Assembly (NCBI RefSeq): GCF_026210795.1
Contig: NC_089430.1
Location: forward strand, 620,001 to 684,000
DNA from: Rhizophagus irregularis
Taxonomy: Eukaryota > Glomeromycota > Glomeromycetes > Glomerales > Glomeraceae
Direction of reading: 5' to 3'
Length of the DNA: 64,000 nt
The translations under genes and the position numbers were made by a program. The notes beneath the pieces are model-generated. The model did not search any database and had not been told where the DNA came from. It saw only the letters and a program-made list of their open reading frames with translations. The first letter of the stretch is position 1. Every line of letters begins with the position of its first letter. Positions 1 to 11,574 of the stretch are shown here, in pieces.

Positions 1-663
1 TAAATATATGTGTTTAGCATATATGTACGCCGAGATATTAACGATTTTGTTAATTGAATAAAACTCTGACACAAAAATTTTTAAAATTATAATTCTTACC
101 AAAAGATGATCTTTACAGGTATTATTGGGCTCTTTTTACTTTACTTAACAAGTTTTTATTTGCCATTTCTGTTTTAAATTGAATAAATTAATAAAATCAA
201 TTTTAAAAAGTAATTAACAAGTAGAATAAAATTAGTATAGTAAAAAACAAAAAAAAACATCTCAAAAACTCTAAATCATAACTCACATTTTTATTTTGTA
301 TATATTTTTACTAAAAAAAAGAAGGAAATAAGGTTAAAAATAAATGAAAAAAGATTTTTCTTATTAATAAAAATTATTAATATTTATTTTCTTACTTACT
401 GATTAAAAAAAACCTGCTGTATATGCCTATAAACTTTTCTAAGTCACCTAACAAAAATCTGATTGAAAAGTGATTGAAAAGTGATTGAAAAAGAAAGTAG
501 TTGCCATTGTTATTTTTGAATAAACGTTAAAAAATTTTTTTTATTTTTTGATAGATTTAGATCATCTGATTATGTAACACATACAATTTAAGCTTGTGAA
601 ACATAATTCTTGTTAAAATGTGCAAATCTTTATGTTTGGCTAATTTCACGAATTGGCAGATAT
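1..663. other. AT-rich stretch without gene
   Basis: No ORF of note and no recognisable gene. It holds homopolymer runs and three tandem copies of an 11-bp unit (GATTGAAAAGT) near 460-492. Confidence 0.6.
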
Positions 664-1095
664 AAGCAGTATTAAGAAAAATTTGCAAGAATTTTCCTTG
701 ATACTGCTTAATTTTTAAATTAAAGCCTTAATACTAAATTAGTTAAATTAGAATTAAGCACAATAAGCAGTATTAAGAAAAATTCGCAAGAATTTTCCTT
801 GATACTGCTTAATTTTTAAATTAAAGCCTTAATACTAAATTAGTTAAATTAGAATTAAGCAGTATTAAGAAAAATTTGCAAGAATTTTCCTTGATACTGC
901 TTAATTTTTAAATTAAAACCTTAATACTAAATTAGTTAAATTAGAATTAAGCAGTATTAAGAAAAATTCGCAAGAATTTTCCTTAATTTTTAAATTAAAA
1001 CCTTAATACTAAATTAGTTAAATTAGAATTAAGTAGTATTAAGGAAAATTCATGAGAATTTTCCTTAATACTTGCTTAATTTTTAAATTATAATT
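664..1095. repeat. 92-bp hairpin-containing tandem repeat
   Basis: Five tandem monomers start near 664, 765, 857, 949 and 1031, mostly 92 bp apart. The first spacer is 101 bp because of a short insertion, and one monomer lacks 10 bp. Each monomer opens with two inverted arms (AAGCAGTATTAAGAAAAATT and a near-complement ending in ATACTGCTT) around a 5-6 nt loop, so each unit can fold into a stem of about 20 bp. A degenerate further unit lies near 1160-1190. No coding potential seen. Confidence 0.85.
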
Positions 1096-1611
1096 TATAA
1101 AAATGATTTATAATTGAGTTTTGAATTTAGTATTATCAATCGGACTTTGAACTTAAAAATTAAACAGTATTAACAAAAATTCTTGTGAATTTTTTAATAA
1201 TTGTGATTTTACATCAGTGAGTTTTTGGGTAGTACATATTAGCAGATACTAGTATTGTTTGATGCTTTAAAGTGTAGAAAAACTTACTCTATCACACGTC
1301 AAATAAATAAAAATTGGCTGATTTTAGCTATATTTGTCCAATTTGTGACTTTTTACAGCTGTATTACCAATTCTTAACCACATTTTTCAGTTTTTTCACT
1401 ATACAAAAAAATTGTATATTACATTATGAAATATATATTTTTATAAAAAATTATATTGTAATATTGAATTAAAATTTAAAAAATATTTTATTAAGCAATA
1501 TTAAATAAAAAACTAATCTTAAATAATTAAATTTTAAACAAAATACATTAAGAATATAAATTTACTTGTAATTTAATGTAATACGCACAATTATAAAAAA
1601 TTAATAACTAC

Positions 1612-2990
1612 ACAAATATTAACTGTGCCTTCATTAAAATAAATATTCAAGTAGATTCTAAGCTGCTGAACAATTTTTAATTAATAAAAGAAGTCGATTT
1701 ACTTTGGCTAAAGTGCTCAAAATACGCTCTGAAGTGACAAAACGGAAAAAAATAAAATTCGTAAATGAGTACCGTTGTGAAAATCGTGAATAACTCATCA
1801 AGTATTAACTGTACCTTCGTAAAAATTAATATCCAAGTAGTTTTTGACCTGCTGAACAACTATCAATTAATAAAAGAAGTCGATTTACTTTGACTAAAGT
1901 GCTCAAAATACGCTCTGAAGTGACAAAACGGAAAAAAATAAAATTCGTAAATGAGTACTGTTGTGAAAATCGTGAATAACTCATCAAGTATTAACTGTAC
2001 CTTCGTAAAAATTAATATCCAAGTAGATTTTGACATGCTAAACAACTTTCAATTAATAAAAGAAGTCGATTTACTTTGACTAAAGTGCTCAAAATACGCT
2101 CTGAAGTGACAAAACGGAAAAAAATAAAATTCGTAAATGAGTACTGTTGTGAAAATCGTGAATAACTCATCAAGTATTAACTGTACCTTCGTAAAAATTA
2201 ATATCCAAGTAGATTTTGACATGCTAAACAACTTTCAATTAATAAAAGAAGTCGATTTACTTTGACTAAAGTGCTCAAAATACGCTCTGAAGTGACAAAA
2301 CGGAAAAAAATAAAATTCGTAAATGAGTACCATTGTGAAAATCGTGAATAACTCATCAAGTATTAACTTTACCTTCGTGAAAATTAATATTCAAGTAGAT
2401 TTTGACATGCTAAACAACTTTCAATTAATAAAAGAAGTCGATTTACTTTGACTAAAGTGCTCAAAATACGCTCTGAAGTGACAAAACGGAAAAAAATAAA
2501 ATTCGTAAATGAGTACCATTGTGAAAATCGTGAATAACTCATCAAGTATTAACTGTACCTTCGTGAAAATTAATATTCAAGTAGATTTTGACATGCTAAA
2601 CAACTTTCAATTAATAAAAGAAGTCGATTTAAGTTGACTAAAGTGCTCAAAATACGCTCTGAAGTGACAAAATAAAAAAATAAAAGTCGTGAATGAGTAC
2701 TGTTGTGAAAATTGTAAATAACTCATCAAGTATTAACTGTACCTTCGTGAAAATTAATATTCAAGTAGATTTTAACCTGCCGAACAACTTACAATTAATA
2801 TAAGAAGTTGATTTACTTTGGCTAAAGATCTCAAAATACGCTCTGAAGGTAAAAAAATTTGTAACTTAATACTATTGTATAATATAAAAAATGTAAATAA
2901 TTCCAAAAATATTAACTGTACTTTTATGATCTTAACAGTTTTAAACTTACTAAACTACTTTTAATTAAAAGAATAAGATTTACTTCAGCC
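1612..2990. repeat. 186-bp satellite array
   Basis: About seven head-to-tail monomers; the landmark AAGAAGTCGATTTAC recurs at 1688, 1874, 2060, 2246, 2432 and 2618, exactly 186 bp apart, then with decay at about 2802 and 2968. Central monomers are nearly identical and edge ones degenerate, as unequal exchange would give. The 60-codon minus-strand frames in each monomer are repeat-borne and not credible genes. A solitary diverged monomer occurs near 58.91-59.06 kb. Confidence 0.9.
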
Positions 2991-3430
2991 AAAATGCTCA
3001 AACCATACTTTGAAATATATGTAAAAAAATATAATATTTGTTTATATTTTAAATTATGAGTTATTTAATTTAAATGTATTTATATTTAAGAAAAAAATAT
3101 TTTAATTCTATTTTATAAAGTATTTAAAAAGTATTTTAGTAAAGTTTTTAAGGCAAAAAAATAATTATAACTGAAATAAAAAAAAAAATCTAAGTTAATA
3201 AATAAATATTAAACCGTAATACATAATCACATGTTATATCAGATATATTAAAATCGAAAAATCCTATTACAAATAACCAAAAATTGGCAATTTCATGTTA
3301 AAAATCAGAAATATTATAAAAATATTTATTAAAATCGGAAATATTATATTAAAATTGCCAAAAAATCAGACAGCCATATTAAAAAGGGCAAAAATCTGAT
3401 TTTTATTTATTTGACCTGTGTATATCTGTA

Positions 3431-3745
3431 GAAAATATGTTATAAACGTATGAATTTTAATATACTGTAGAATAATACGTATACCGTATCCTTTATTTAC
3501 AATATTTTTGTGAACCGTATACAAAATATTGATATACAGTAGAAATGATATACGTTATAGACGTATGAATTTAATATACCGTATCACACAGTATGTTTAC
3601 CGTATACTTTATTGTATTTTTTACTAAGCACATTTTGCGAACAGTATACATTATACTGATATGCCGTATGTAAAAATGCAAACTGTATCAAAAATACGTA
3701 TATACAGTATAAAAACTGTATACATATTTTTTATAGGGGAGTATT
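3431..3745. repeat. Two-copy repeat rich in GTATAC/ATACGTAT palindromes
   Basis: Two imperfect direct copies, about 3431-3540 and 3541-3670, share a motif order of ATAAACGTATGAATTT, ATATACCGTAT, a CGTATAC step and a TGATATACAGT end. The trailing part to 3745 adds more ATACAGTAT steps. No gene seen. Confidence 0.6.
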
Positions 3746-4226
3746 AAGGCATAATGTTTTGACTTATATCACCAATTTAACTCATAATTCTAATTTATTG
3801 AATTAGTTTATTATAGATTTATTGATATTTTTTTTTATCTGTTATATAATATTTAAACTAATGTACGATTGTGATAATACTACATTTTTGGAAGTAGGTC
3901 TTAACATTTCACCAGGAAATGCTTCGCATCCAGTAACAGTAGATTCCTGGATATTTTTTGAATTTAGCCAAACCTTTCCATTTCATCTGAAGCGAATTGG
4001 TCATTTATACTTTATCTGTAATTAAAATTGTTATTGTAATAAATAACCGGTAACTTAAATCTATTGAAATTAACTTTTAAATTAGATTACAAATTATTAA
4101 AATATTATAAAATTGAATTTAACGATATTTGATTGATTTGATATTTTTAAAGGTAAATTCAATATTTATAGATAATATCATTTTGATATTATTTTGATAC
4201 TGAATTAATATTAAAATAATATTATA

Positions 4227-4410
4227 CAGTCAAACCTTTATATAATGATATGTCGGGACATATATGAAATTTTTAGAAAATATCATTATATCAAAGTTAT
4301 ACCGATATTTATATGTCCTCACATATAGTGGGAAAATAAAATTTTATCGGTATATCAAGTTTTTAATAGTATATCGGTATATCGAATATCGGTATATCGA
4401 GGTTAGACTG
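4227..4410. mobile_element. pogo/Tc1-like MITE, 184 bp
   Basis: Terminal inverted repeats: the left end starts CAGTCAAACCT and the right end read inward starts CAGTCTAACCTCGATATA. Both ends are flanked by TA, the target duplication of Tc1/mariner/pogo elements, and the CAGT(C)AAACCTCGATAT style is typical of pogo/Tigger ends. The interior is made of ATCGGTATATCG steps and has no ORF, so this is a non-autonomous copy. Confidence 0.7.
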
Positions 4411-4426
4411 TATTGATATTGCATTT

Positions 4427-5170
4427 ATTAAAAAAAAAAATCATTATTGTTATAACAATATCAAAATGATATCGTTTCGTTATATCAAAACGATATCATA
4501 TTAATATCGTATTTACTTTCTATTTTTCATTATTGTTATAACAATATCGAAATGATATCAATTTGATGTTTCATCAATATCGTTATGATGTCGATTAGAT
4601 AATTATAAAGTGATATCTTTACGATATCATATTGATATTGAATTAATGTTGGAACGATATCATATTAATATCGTATTTACTTTCTATTTTTCATTATTGT
4701 TATAACAATATTGAAATGATATCAATTTGATGTTTCGTCAATATCGTTATGATGTCGATTAGATAATTATAAAGTGATATCTTTACGATATCATATTGAT
4801 ATTGAATTAATGTTGGAACGATATCATATTAATATCGTATTTACTTTCTATTTTTCATTATTGTTATAACAATATCGAAATATTGATATGATATCGATTT
4901 GATGTTTCATCAATATTATTATGATGTTGATTAGATAATTATAAAGTGATATCTTTACGATATCATATTGATATTGAATTAATGTTGGAACGATATCATA
5001 TTAATATCGTATTTACTTCCCATTTTTCAAAAAATTCATTGTTGTTATAACAATATCGAAATGATATCGATCTGATATTTTTCAAATAAATATCTTTACG
5101 ATATTATTTTGATATATTGAATTAATATTGAAATGATATCATTGCAATATCATAATGATATCATTTGCAA
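4427..5170. repeat. 164-bp GATATC-rich tandem repeat
   Basis: Landmark TTCATTATTGTTATAACAAT recurs at about 4526, 4690 and 4854 (period 164) and near 5035 after a small insertion. Each monomer carries many ATATC/GATAT palindromic steps and a TTGTTATAACAA palindrome. No coding potential. Flanks back to 4090 and on to 5220 are similar but degenerate. Confidence 0.85.
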
Positions 5171-5410
5171 ATCGATATTGCCACGATATTTATTTAACAT
5201 CATTATTATATCAATTTGGTATTGTTTAAAAATTCAAGGTTTTTGTAAAGTATTCTTTTCCTTCTGTATTAATTTTATATTTTTCTAATTTCCATTGATC
5301 GGTCATCAGTGAAATCAAACCTACGATCTTACTATAATCAGGAATCCCAGTGATCTACCAATTAAATAAAGGTGATCAACTCTCAATTAGATTTATTTGA
5401 TTTCATTAAT

Positions 5411-6810
5411 TACTTCCTATCACGTGATCCATCTATTTATATTATATCATGTGACTTAATTATCACGTGACTTACTATTATTATTAACCTAGACCAGGGG
5501 GTTTAGGCTTCTTATCCTGGACCTGGGGGGTCCAGACCTCTTATCTTAGACCTTGTGGCACAGCTGATCATTATCAGCCTCATTTGTTTATTTACCACCA
5601 TTTTTTTTTTCACATGAAATAAACGCTATGCTCACTCTCTCTCTTACCTGCTCTTTCATTTGGTTTTTTTCTTTATATTATTTTTTTCTACACAAATTAT
5701 TTTTCTTTTTTTTTATAATAAATATTTTTTTATTACCATTATTTTCATAATAGTGTTTATTAGAACAATAAAAAATCTTTTTTATCAAAAATTTTAAATC
5801 TAATAAATACAAAGTGTTCTTTCTCTAATAATTACGCTTTAACACTTGCAATAGGTAAGTTTATTCTGGTTTCTTTGAGTTTTAGATTAAATTATTACGG
5901 TATGTATTGTTTGAAACTTTTTTCAACTAAAGTTTGTAATTTTACTAACATGTACGTGCTTTTTGTAGATTTTCATGGTATAATTTTAGCATTCTGATTA
6001 AATTAATTGGCTTTGGTTGGTATGTTGAAAATAAAATTGTTTGAATACTTGTATTTACAAAATTTCAATGGAAATTTGTGAAATATTTTCACTTTAATAA
6101 GTAATAATGGTATTTTTTTAATACAAGGTTATTTTGTAAGGAAAGAATAAATAATAATATAATAGATAATTCTTTACCTAGTTGTCAAATATTTGATAAA
6201 CACTTCTAATTTTTGGTTTAGTTTAATTTTTTGTCATAAAATATTCCAAGAAAAATGCTTATACTTCGTATCTCGTTGTGAAATATTGCTTTAATAAAAA
6301 AATTAATTTAAAAATCTTGAAAAATTTCTATAAATGTTACGCGCGTATTAGCGTATAAGTATTATAAAAAAATTTATGAAAATTTCTAAGATAAAAATGT
6401 TACACGCGTATTTATAATGTATATATTATAAAAAAAAATTTATGCTGATAAAAATATTACACGCATATTAATGTATATATTATAAAAAAATTTATGAAAA
6501 TTTTTCTAAGATGAATGTTATAGTTGTTACGCGTGTATACAGTAACATCGTGAAAAATTTTCTAAGATAAATGTTATGCAAAAATAAGTCTTTGTCCAAT
6601 GGATTTCAGTGGTTGATTAAACCAATCATATTTAAGGAGGGTCTAGGATAAGAAGCCTGAACCCCGGGGGTCTAGAATAAGAAACCTGAACCAGAGGTCT
6701 AGGATAAGGACGCTCTTTTTTATTATGTTACTTTTATTATGTGACTTTTATCACGTGATCCCATCATAAATATTATATCTTATCACATGACTTATAATCA
6801 TATGCCATTT
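5411..6810. repeat. CACGTG-rich segment bounded by inverted repeat clusters
   Basis: The left cluster (about 5490-5560) has three near copies of CTAGACC-GGGG-TTTAGGCTTCTTAT; the right cluster (about 6640-6715) has three copies of the reverse complement (TCTAGGATAAGAAGCCTGAACC). Outside both lie TCACGTGATCC / CATGTGACTTA motifs at 5421-5475 and 6750-6795. The inner part has a CT-rich block and a donor-like AATAGGTAAGT at 5849-5859, hinting at a transcribed unit, but no ORF. It could be a decayed transposon or solo LTR; I cannot decide. Confidence 0.45.
6335..6590. repeat. Degenerate ~75-bp tandem repeat with ACGCGTAT motif
   Basis: About four imperfect units, each with GTTAC(A/G)CGCGTATT, TATATTATAAAAAAATTTATG and TTTCTAAGAT(A/G)AATGTTA. 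No coding potential. It lies inside the inverted-repeat-bounded segment. Confidence 0.55.
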
Positions 6811-6855
6811 TCTACTTATCTATTTCATATGATCAAGTCCAATATTTACTATTAC

Positions 6856-7281
6856 TAGGGATGGGAACAGTTCGTTCAGTTCCATTTCGGTTCCCCATCG
6901 GTTCCATGTCAGTTCCCATTAAGAAAAATATAAGCTACATGTGTCAAATTAAAGATACAAGTCGAACATATATTGATTATAAATTAAAAAAATTTTGATT
7001 GGTTAACAATCAATAGTTGGTTCATGATCATCATAATTTTGACGTTGATCATATTTTGAACCAGTTTTTAGAACTGGTTCAGAACTGGTTTGGTTCAATT
7101 TTTAAAAGCTATTAAAAATTGATTTGACTTATAAATTTTCTTTTTTTTTATTTATTGTAAAAATATTAGTGTTTCTCTATTCCCAATAAGATTTTTGGCT
7201 CATATAAGTTTGAAACTCACGAGATTTTGATCAGTTCCAAAAACTGCTCAAAATTAAGTAATTGAACTGACCCCATTCCTA
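6856..7281. mobile_element. hAT-like MITE, 426 bp
   Basis: The left end TAGGGATGGGAACAGTTC and the right end read inward TAGGAATGGGGTCAGTTC form a TIR with 15 of 18 matches. A perfect 8-bp direct repeat, ACTATTAC, flanks it at 6848-6855 and 7282-7289, the target duplication size of hAT elements. The interior has repeated GAACTGGTTC steps and no ORF. It interrupts the decayed exon-intron fragment that continues at 7290. Confidence 0.85.
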
Positions 7282-7289
7282 ACTATTAC

Positions 7290-7760
7290 ACCAGATGAAA
7301 AATATGACCAGACTTTTGGATTGAGGTAAGGGAGGGCTGAGGGAAAGCTTTTTTGATGTCATTTTCTTAATAAATTAGTAACTAATTTACTTTTTCTTTT
7401 TTATAGAGTTTCTGGACAAGAAATATTACCAGATGTTAGAGTTAAGGTAAAAGAATGTTAGGGAAAGGGTTTCATAATTTTTTTTAATAAATTTAACTAA
7501 TTTATTTTTTTTCTTTTTATCCACCTATTACAGCCTGATACATTGGCGCAAGTATACACAAATATTTAGATGTTTAGCTTAATGCATGTAGAGGGTTGCC
7601 AGATGAAAATTATGACCAATTTTTGGAATTAAGGTAAGAAAGGGCTGGGGGAAAAGGTTTTTTTGTTATTTTCTTTAAAAAACATTGCTAACATTTCTAC
7701 TTTTCTTTTTTATAGGGTTTCTGGATGAAAATATAGGTAGTAGGCATCCGTGCAGATAGA
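7290..7760 (+). pseudogene. Duplicated exon-intron fragment of an unidentified gene
   Basis: Two copies of the same short block are visible. Copy 1: coding for PDEKYDQTFGLR, donor GTAAGG (7325), acceptor TTTTTTATAG (7406), coding for VSGQEILPDVRVK, donor GTAAAA (7447). Copy 2: PDENYDQFLELR (from 7597), donor GTAAGA (7633), acceptor TTTTTTATAG (7716), then a broken continuation. The intron starts GTAAG(G/A)(G/A)A(G)GGCT also match, so exon and intron were duplicated together. No long frame survives and the product is unknown. Non-coding sequence continues to 8239. Confidence 0.4.
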
Positions 7761-8239
7761 GTCAACCTTGATGCGCAAATGCAAAGCTAATGAAATCGAC
7801 AATGGATCTGGAATAGGGTTTTTTTTATTGCAATAGCGATTTAATATTTTGACATTGTTAAAATGATATGTCAAACATCTTTTATAAAGGCATTTATGCC
7901 TTTCATATATTGTATATTTAAAAAAATTATTTCTTTTATTAAATGATTCAAAGAGATATTTATTAATATAATCAAATGTAAAAAAAAATTATCAATTGTT
8001 CGTAATAAATCAAAAAAAATATACAGTATACAAATTCAAAATTGGCATCAAAAATATTATCTTCGGTATTAAAATCCTCTTAATTGTTTCCATCTTTTGT
8101 ATGAGTTTATTATGAATAAAATGATGATATTTAGATTGATTCCTGGCTATGCATCACATAAATAATGTAGATAGTTGTCATAATGAGTATCAGAACTGCA
8201 ATCTCATCACCGTTATCATCATATTTATTTTTTTGTTTA

Positions 8240-8272
8240 GGCTGTTCTAAATTAAAAATTAGTTTAACGTCC
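8240..8272 (+). repeat. Left terminal inverted repeat of the DDE transposon
   Basis: Pairs with 25511-25543 in inverted orientation with about five mismatches over 33 bp. The core ATTAGTTTAACGTCC is perfect. Confidence 0.75.
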
Positions 8273-8422
8273 TTTTTGTCAGAAAAAATTAAGGGGGAAG
8301 GTATGATTTAAACAAACATATTAAATAAACATATATATTTATGTATAGAAAAAATTAATTTTTATTATTTATTCATTTCTTTTTCTCTTTGTCCTACATT
8401 AATTTTTCCTTTTGTTGGCCAA

Positions 8423-8703
8423 TTATGACCTTTTTCCCTTACAAACTTCACAAAAAGAATATATTTTTTGATAATTTTTTATCAAATTTTTATTTGGCTC
8501 CAACAATCCACCTTTTTCGCCACAATAGTAACATATAGTTTCTGTATTTAAACATTTACATGAATAGTATACTGCTTCTACAGGTGTTTTGCAGTTAATT
8601 TTTTGTCTAATATAAACAATATCAAATAATGGGTGGTTTTCATAAACAATGGGTGATCTGCAATGATAGACTATATATGCCTTCAATTAAAATTTTAAGC
8701 TGT
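8423..8703 (-). pseudogene. DDE-like transposase gene, cysteine-rich tail (part 2)
   Basis: Continues the tail cut by the LINE. The 87-codon frame reads HPLFDIVYIRQ, NCKTPVEAVYYSC, TETICYYCGEKGG and IYSFCEVCKGKRS, completing CxxC pairs begun at 21.3-21.7 kb. Both sides of the LINE read in the same frame once one 14-bp duplication is removed, with a single TAA at the seam. A further degraded reading continues to about 8380. The 3' TIR at 8240-8272 lies 150 bp downstream, so this is the C-terminus of the transposon gene. Confidence 0.65.
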
Positions 8704-9259
8704 TTATTTATTTATTTATTTATTTTATTACTAAAAGAGTGTTGAAATCCAGTCTATTACAAATAAAAGAAAAAAGAGTTCGAGAAGACTTAAAACTAAT
8801 ATATATGTATAGACCTTTGTTTGTCATCCTCTACGGGACCCCACTCTTCGATCTGTACTATTTGATAAAGTAGGACTATGCTAATAAATCAAATGGAAAC
8901 CATAATAAAAACCATCTGAGAGACTAGCAGCTATCTAAAAAAAGAAAAGTTAAGGGCGAGTAATATAGTCTAACTTTATCTACAGTATGTGACAAGCGAA
9001 GAGGTTATATAGTGTAATAAAACAAATTGTAATCAAAAGTAATAGAATCTATGAAATTAATTGATAAAGAATTGATCCATGGTAGATTATGACGGAAATT
9101 ACTGTTAGTTAAATAGATCCAAAATATAGAATCGTCAAGATTTCTAATAGAAGTCATGAATGGATTAATATATCCAACATTTGTTATATTATAATTAGTG
9201 TTGTCACCGAATGTCGAGTTATCATTGTTGGTTTGACGTCATTTCTTTCATTGTTTTGG

Positions 9260-10753
9260 TCATTTTAAAAACGAATTTTTAGTAATACCATTAATTTTCT
9301 TATGGTCTTTCCATTTAATATTACGAGCTTTCCATAGTTGTTCATAAATATTATGATGTAAATCAACTAAAAATGAAAGGAGTATATGTTTGATTAATTT
9401 TTTGTGAATTTTTGCGTCTTTGAACGGTAATAAGAGACAATCCGGGACTAGATTAATCAGGAGGCAATGTAATTCTGGTGCATCATAAATTGAATTGATA
9501 GGGGAATTGAAAGAAGTAAATATAGGAATATCAAAGTCGATATTGTTAATATTGATCTTTTCTTTATCCATGTTATTAATAATATATGATCGAAATTTTC
9601 TGTTCATGGTTTCTGAATATGGATTTCAAAATATCTATCGACTTTGGGCAAGTCCAAAAATGTTCATTAGATTCTGCAGCAGAGGAACATAAAAAACATG
9701 TGTCGTATCCATTAAGGATATCTGGATAATTCCGATTGAGAGCGTCCAACGTAGGTAAAGTATAATTTGAACATTTGATACGCCAACCAACATGTTTACT
9801 ATACGATTCACTTGTTACTTTTTGAAAGGGGTTATGATTGATCCATAATTGTGAAAACTCCCAGTTGATGATATGATTAATGGTGAATGATTTGAGTGCT
9901 TGCAAGGGTTTGAGTGAAATGTGACGTTCTAAGTTACGGAAGTTAATCAGTTTCTTTAATGTTTTCCTAATATTACGATCAATGATAGTATCATTGTTAA
10001 ACATGATATAACCTTTTTGTGCTTTGACGCCCTTTGGTGAAATTGAAATTATCCTATTGGAATCACATCCGTCTTTGGCCAATTTATCAGCTTTATCGTT
10101 ATATTCTACTCCTGAATGTGCCCTAACTTTCGTGAATTGTACCTGTAAATTCAATTCAATTATGATTTGTTGGACTGCCTGCCAGAGAATAATATTATTA
10201 ATCTTTTGCTTTCGTCTTGGTGTTAGCTTATAATTCAATAACGATGTGAAAGTATCGATTGTACATTGGCTATCTGTAAAAATATTAATTAAACTATTAG
10301 GTGGACAAACTATAAGACATGTTAATACTGCCATAATTTCAGCTCTAGTAGAACTGGGCCATTGTGTAGTTACACCAGAAAATTCTATATTTAAACTAGT
10401 ATCCGAAGTAAATATCCACCCAAAACCCATACGAGGATTATTATCATCTATTTTTAAAGAACCATCAGTATAAAATTCTAGATTTGTGAAAGAAGCTAAA
10501 TTATTAATTAAAATATAAAATTCATTAAAAATATCATTAGGTAATAATAAACCATTCACTAATCTATGATTAATGTTAGAAGGGATATATAAACGAGGGG
10601 TAATTGATTGTGAAGTAATAATTCTATTTCTAAATGAGGGGTCTGTTCTAATTTTGAAATCTTTAAAAGTGTCTGCGCGTAATTCACTGTCAGACTTATG
10701 TACAATAAAAATATTATTAAATCGATTATTATCTTTTTTATGTATATTAACGT
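9260..10753 (-). pseudogene. LINE ORF fragment: RNase H domain and C-terminal zinc knuckle
   Basis: The frame 10753-9576 encodes an RNase H type I domain: EFYTDGSL (first Asp near 10466), SSTRAEIMAV (Glu), NIFTDSQC (Asp) and KVRAHSGVEYNDKADKLAK (last Asp). It is followed by CFLCSSAAESNEHFWTC, the zinc knuckle common at LINE C-termini. After a frameshift near 9600 the C-terminus continues in a 115-codon frame to a stop at 9260. Its role in an active LINE would be removing RNA from the cDNA hybrid. The first five codons of the 397-codon frame are LTR-derived, so its ATG at 10769 is not native. The 3' UTR spans 8728-9259. Confidence 0.8.
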
Positions 10754-11301
10754 TGTTACCCCTAGTCACGTGTAGAGTTACAATTTACTACGCCAGAAGA
10801 TCATGTGGAAAATTAGGATCTACTGTGCCCAACTGTGCCAAGCCGACCTAGCCGCAGCCTATTTAGCCTATTATTTTTATTATATTTATTATATTAATTA
10901 TATTTAATATAATCGATATAATTATTTTATTTATTATATTTAATTTATTTATTATATTTATTATATTAGTTATATTTATTATATTAGTTATATTTCTTAT
11001 ATTTATTATATCTATTATATTTATTATATCTTTATATGTAGTAACTTTTATATAAATAACGTTGGTATTTTCCTTCGTTAAAAAGATAGTTCCTTCAGTT
11101 CGAATTAGTTTATCTTTAGTTCCATAATTCTTATTCTTGTAATTATAAAGTTCTATAATAAAGTATAACCTTTTACACTATAAACGAACTCCCTATTTTA
11201 AGCGTGTCTTGTTTGATTGGATTTCAGTCATAGTTAAACGTACTTAATCTCCCTGACTGCAAATCATAGTTAATCTATTCAACGTACCTAATCGGTTAAC
11301 A
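10754..11301 (+). repeat. 5' LTR of Gypsy element
   Basis: Starts TGTTACCCCTAG, ends GGTTAACA. It contains a CACGTG box near 10767, a long TTATTA-type AT tract, a TATATAAATA box near 11050 and ATAATAAAG near 11155 as a possible poly(A) signal. It is nearly identical to 19746-20293. Confidence 0.92.
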
Positions 11302-11303
11302 AG

Positions 11304-11320
11304 TGGTGATTCCTGCCAGG
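11304..11320 (+). other. Putative primer binding site
   Basis: TGGTGATTCCTGCCAGG begins two bases after the 5' LTR; TGG at this place pairs with the CCA end of a tRNA. The tRNA species was not identified. Confidence 0.55.
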
Positions 11321-11344
11321 TAAAAGGCTATACTGTGAATTAAC

Positions 11345-11550
11345 AATTGATTTCTTTTCTCAGACGAACTTGAGAATACTTGCAGACGTACTTGCAGACG
11401 TGATTTCTTTTCTCAGACGAACTTGAGAATACTTGCAGACGAACTTGCAGATGTAATTCTTTTCTCAGACGAACTTGAGATATTTGCAGACGCACTTGCA
11501 AACGAAATTTACTTTCTCAGACGTACTTGAGATATTAGCAGACGTACTTG
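11345..11550 (+). repeat. Tandem repeats in the Gypsy leader
   Basis: About four units of 50-65 bp, each with TTTCTCAGACGAACTTGAGA, a short link and TTGCAGACG(T/A)ACTTGCA. They lie between the primer binding site and gag. Repeated CTCAGACG(A/T)ACTTGAG steps could form short stems and might act in packaging or translation. Confidence 0.75.
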
Positions 11551-11574
11551 CAACAATTTGAATTTTGAAATTGA

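Noticed and set aside
1677-2231. Three near-identical 60-codon frames
   Set aside because: They repeat with the 186-bp satellite and begin and end at the same place in each monomer.
3822-4025. 67-codon plus frame with DNTTFLEVGLNISPG
   Set aside because: Part looks protein-like, but no continuation, splice context or homologous copy could be found.
10024-10851. Plus-strand frames of 69-92 codons opposite the LINE RNase H region
   Set aside because: Shadows of the minus-strand RNase H coding sequence; one also runs into the LTR.
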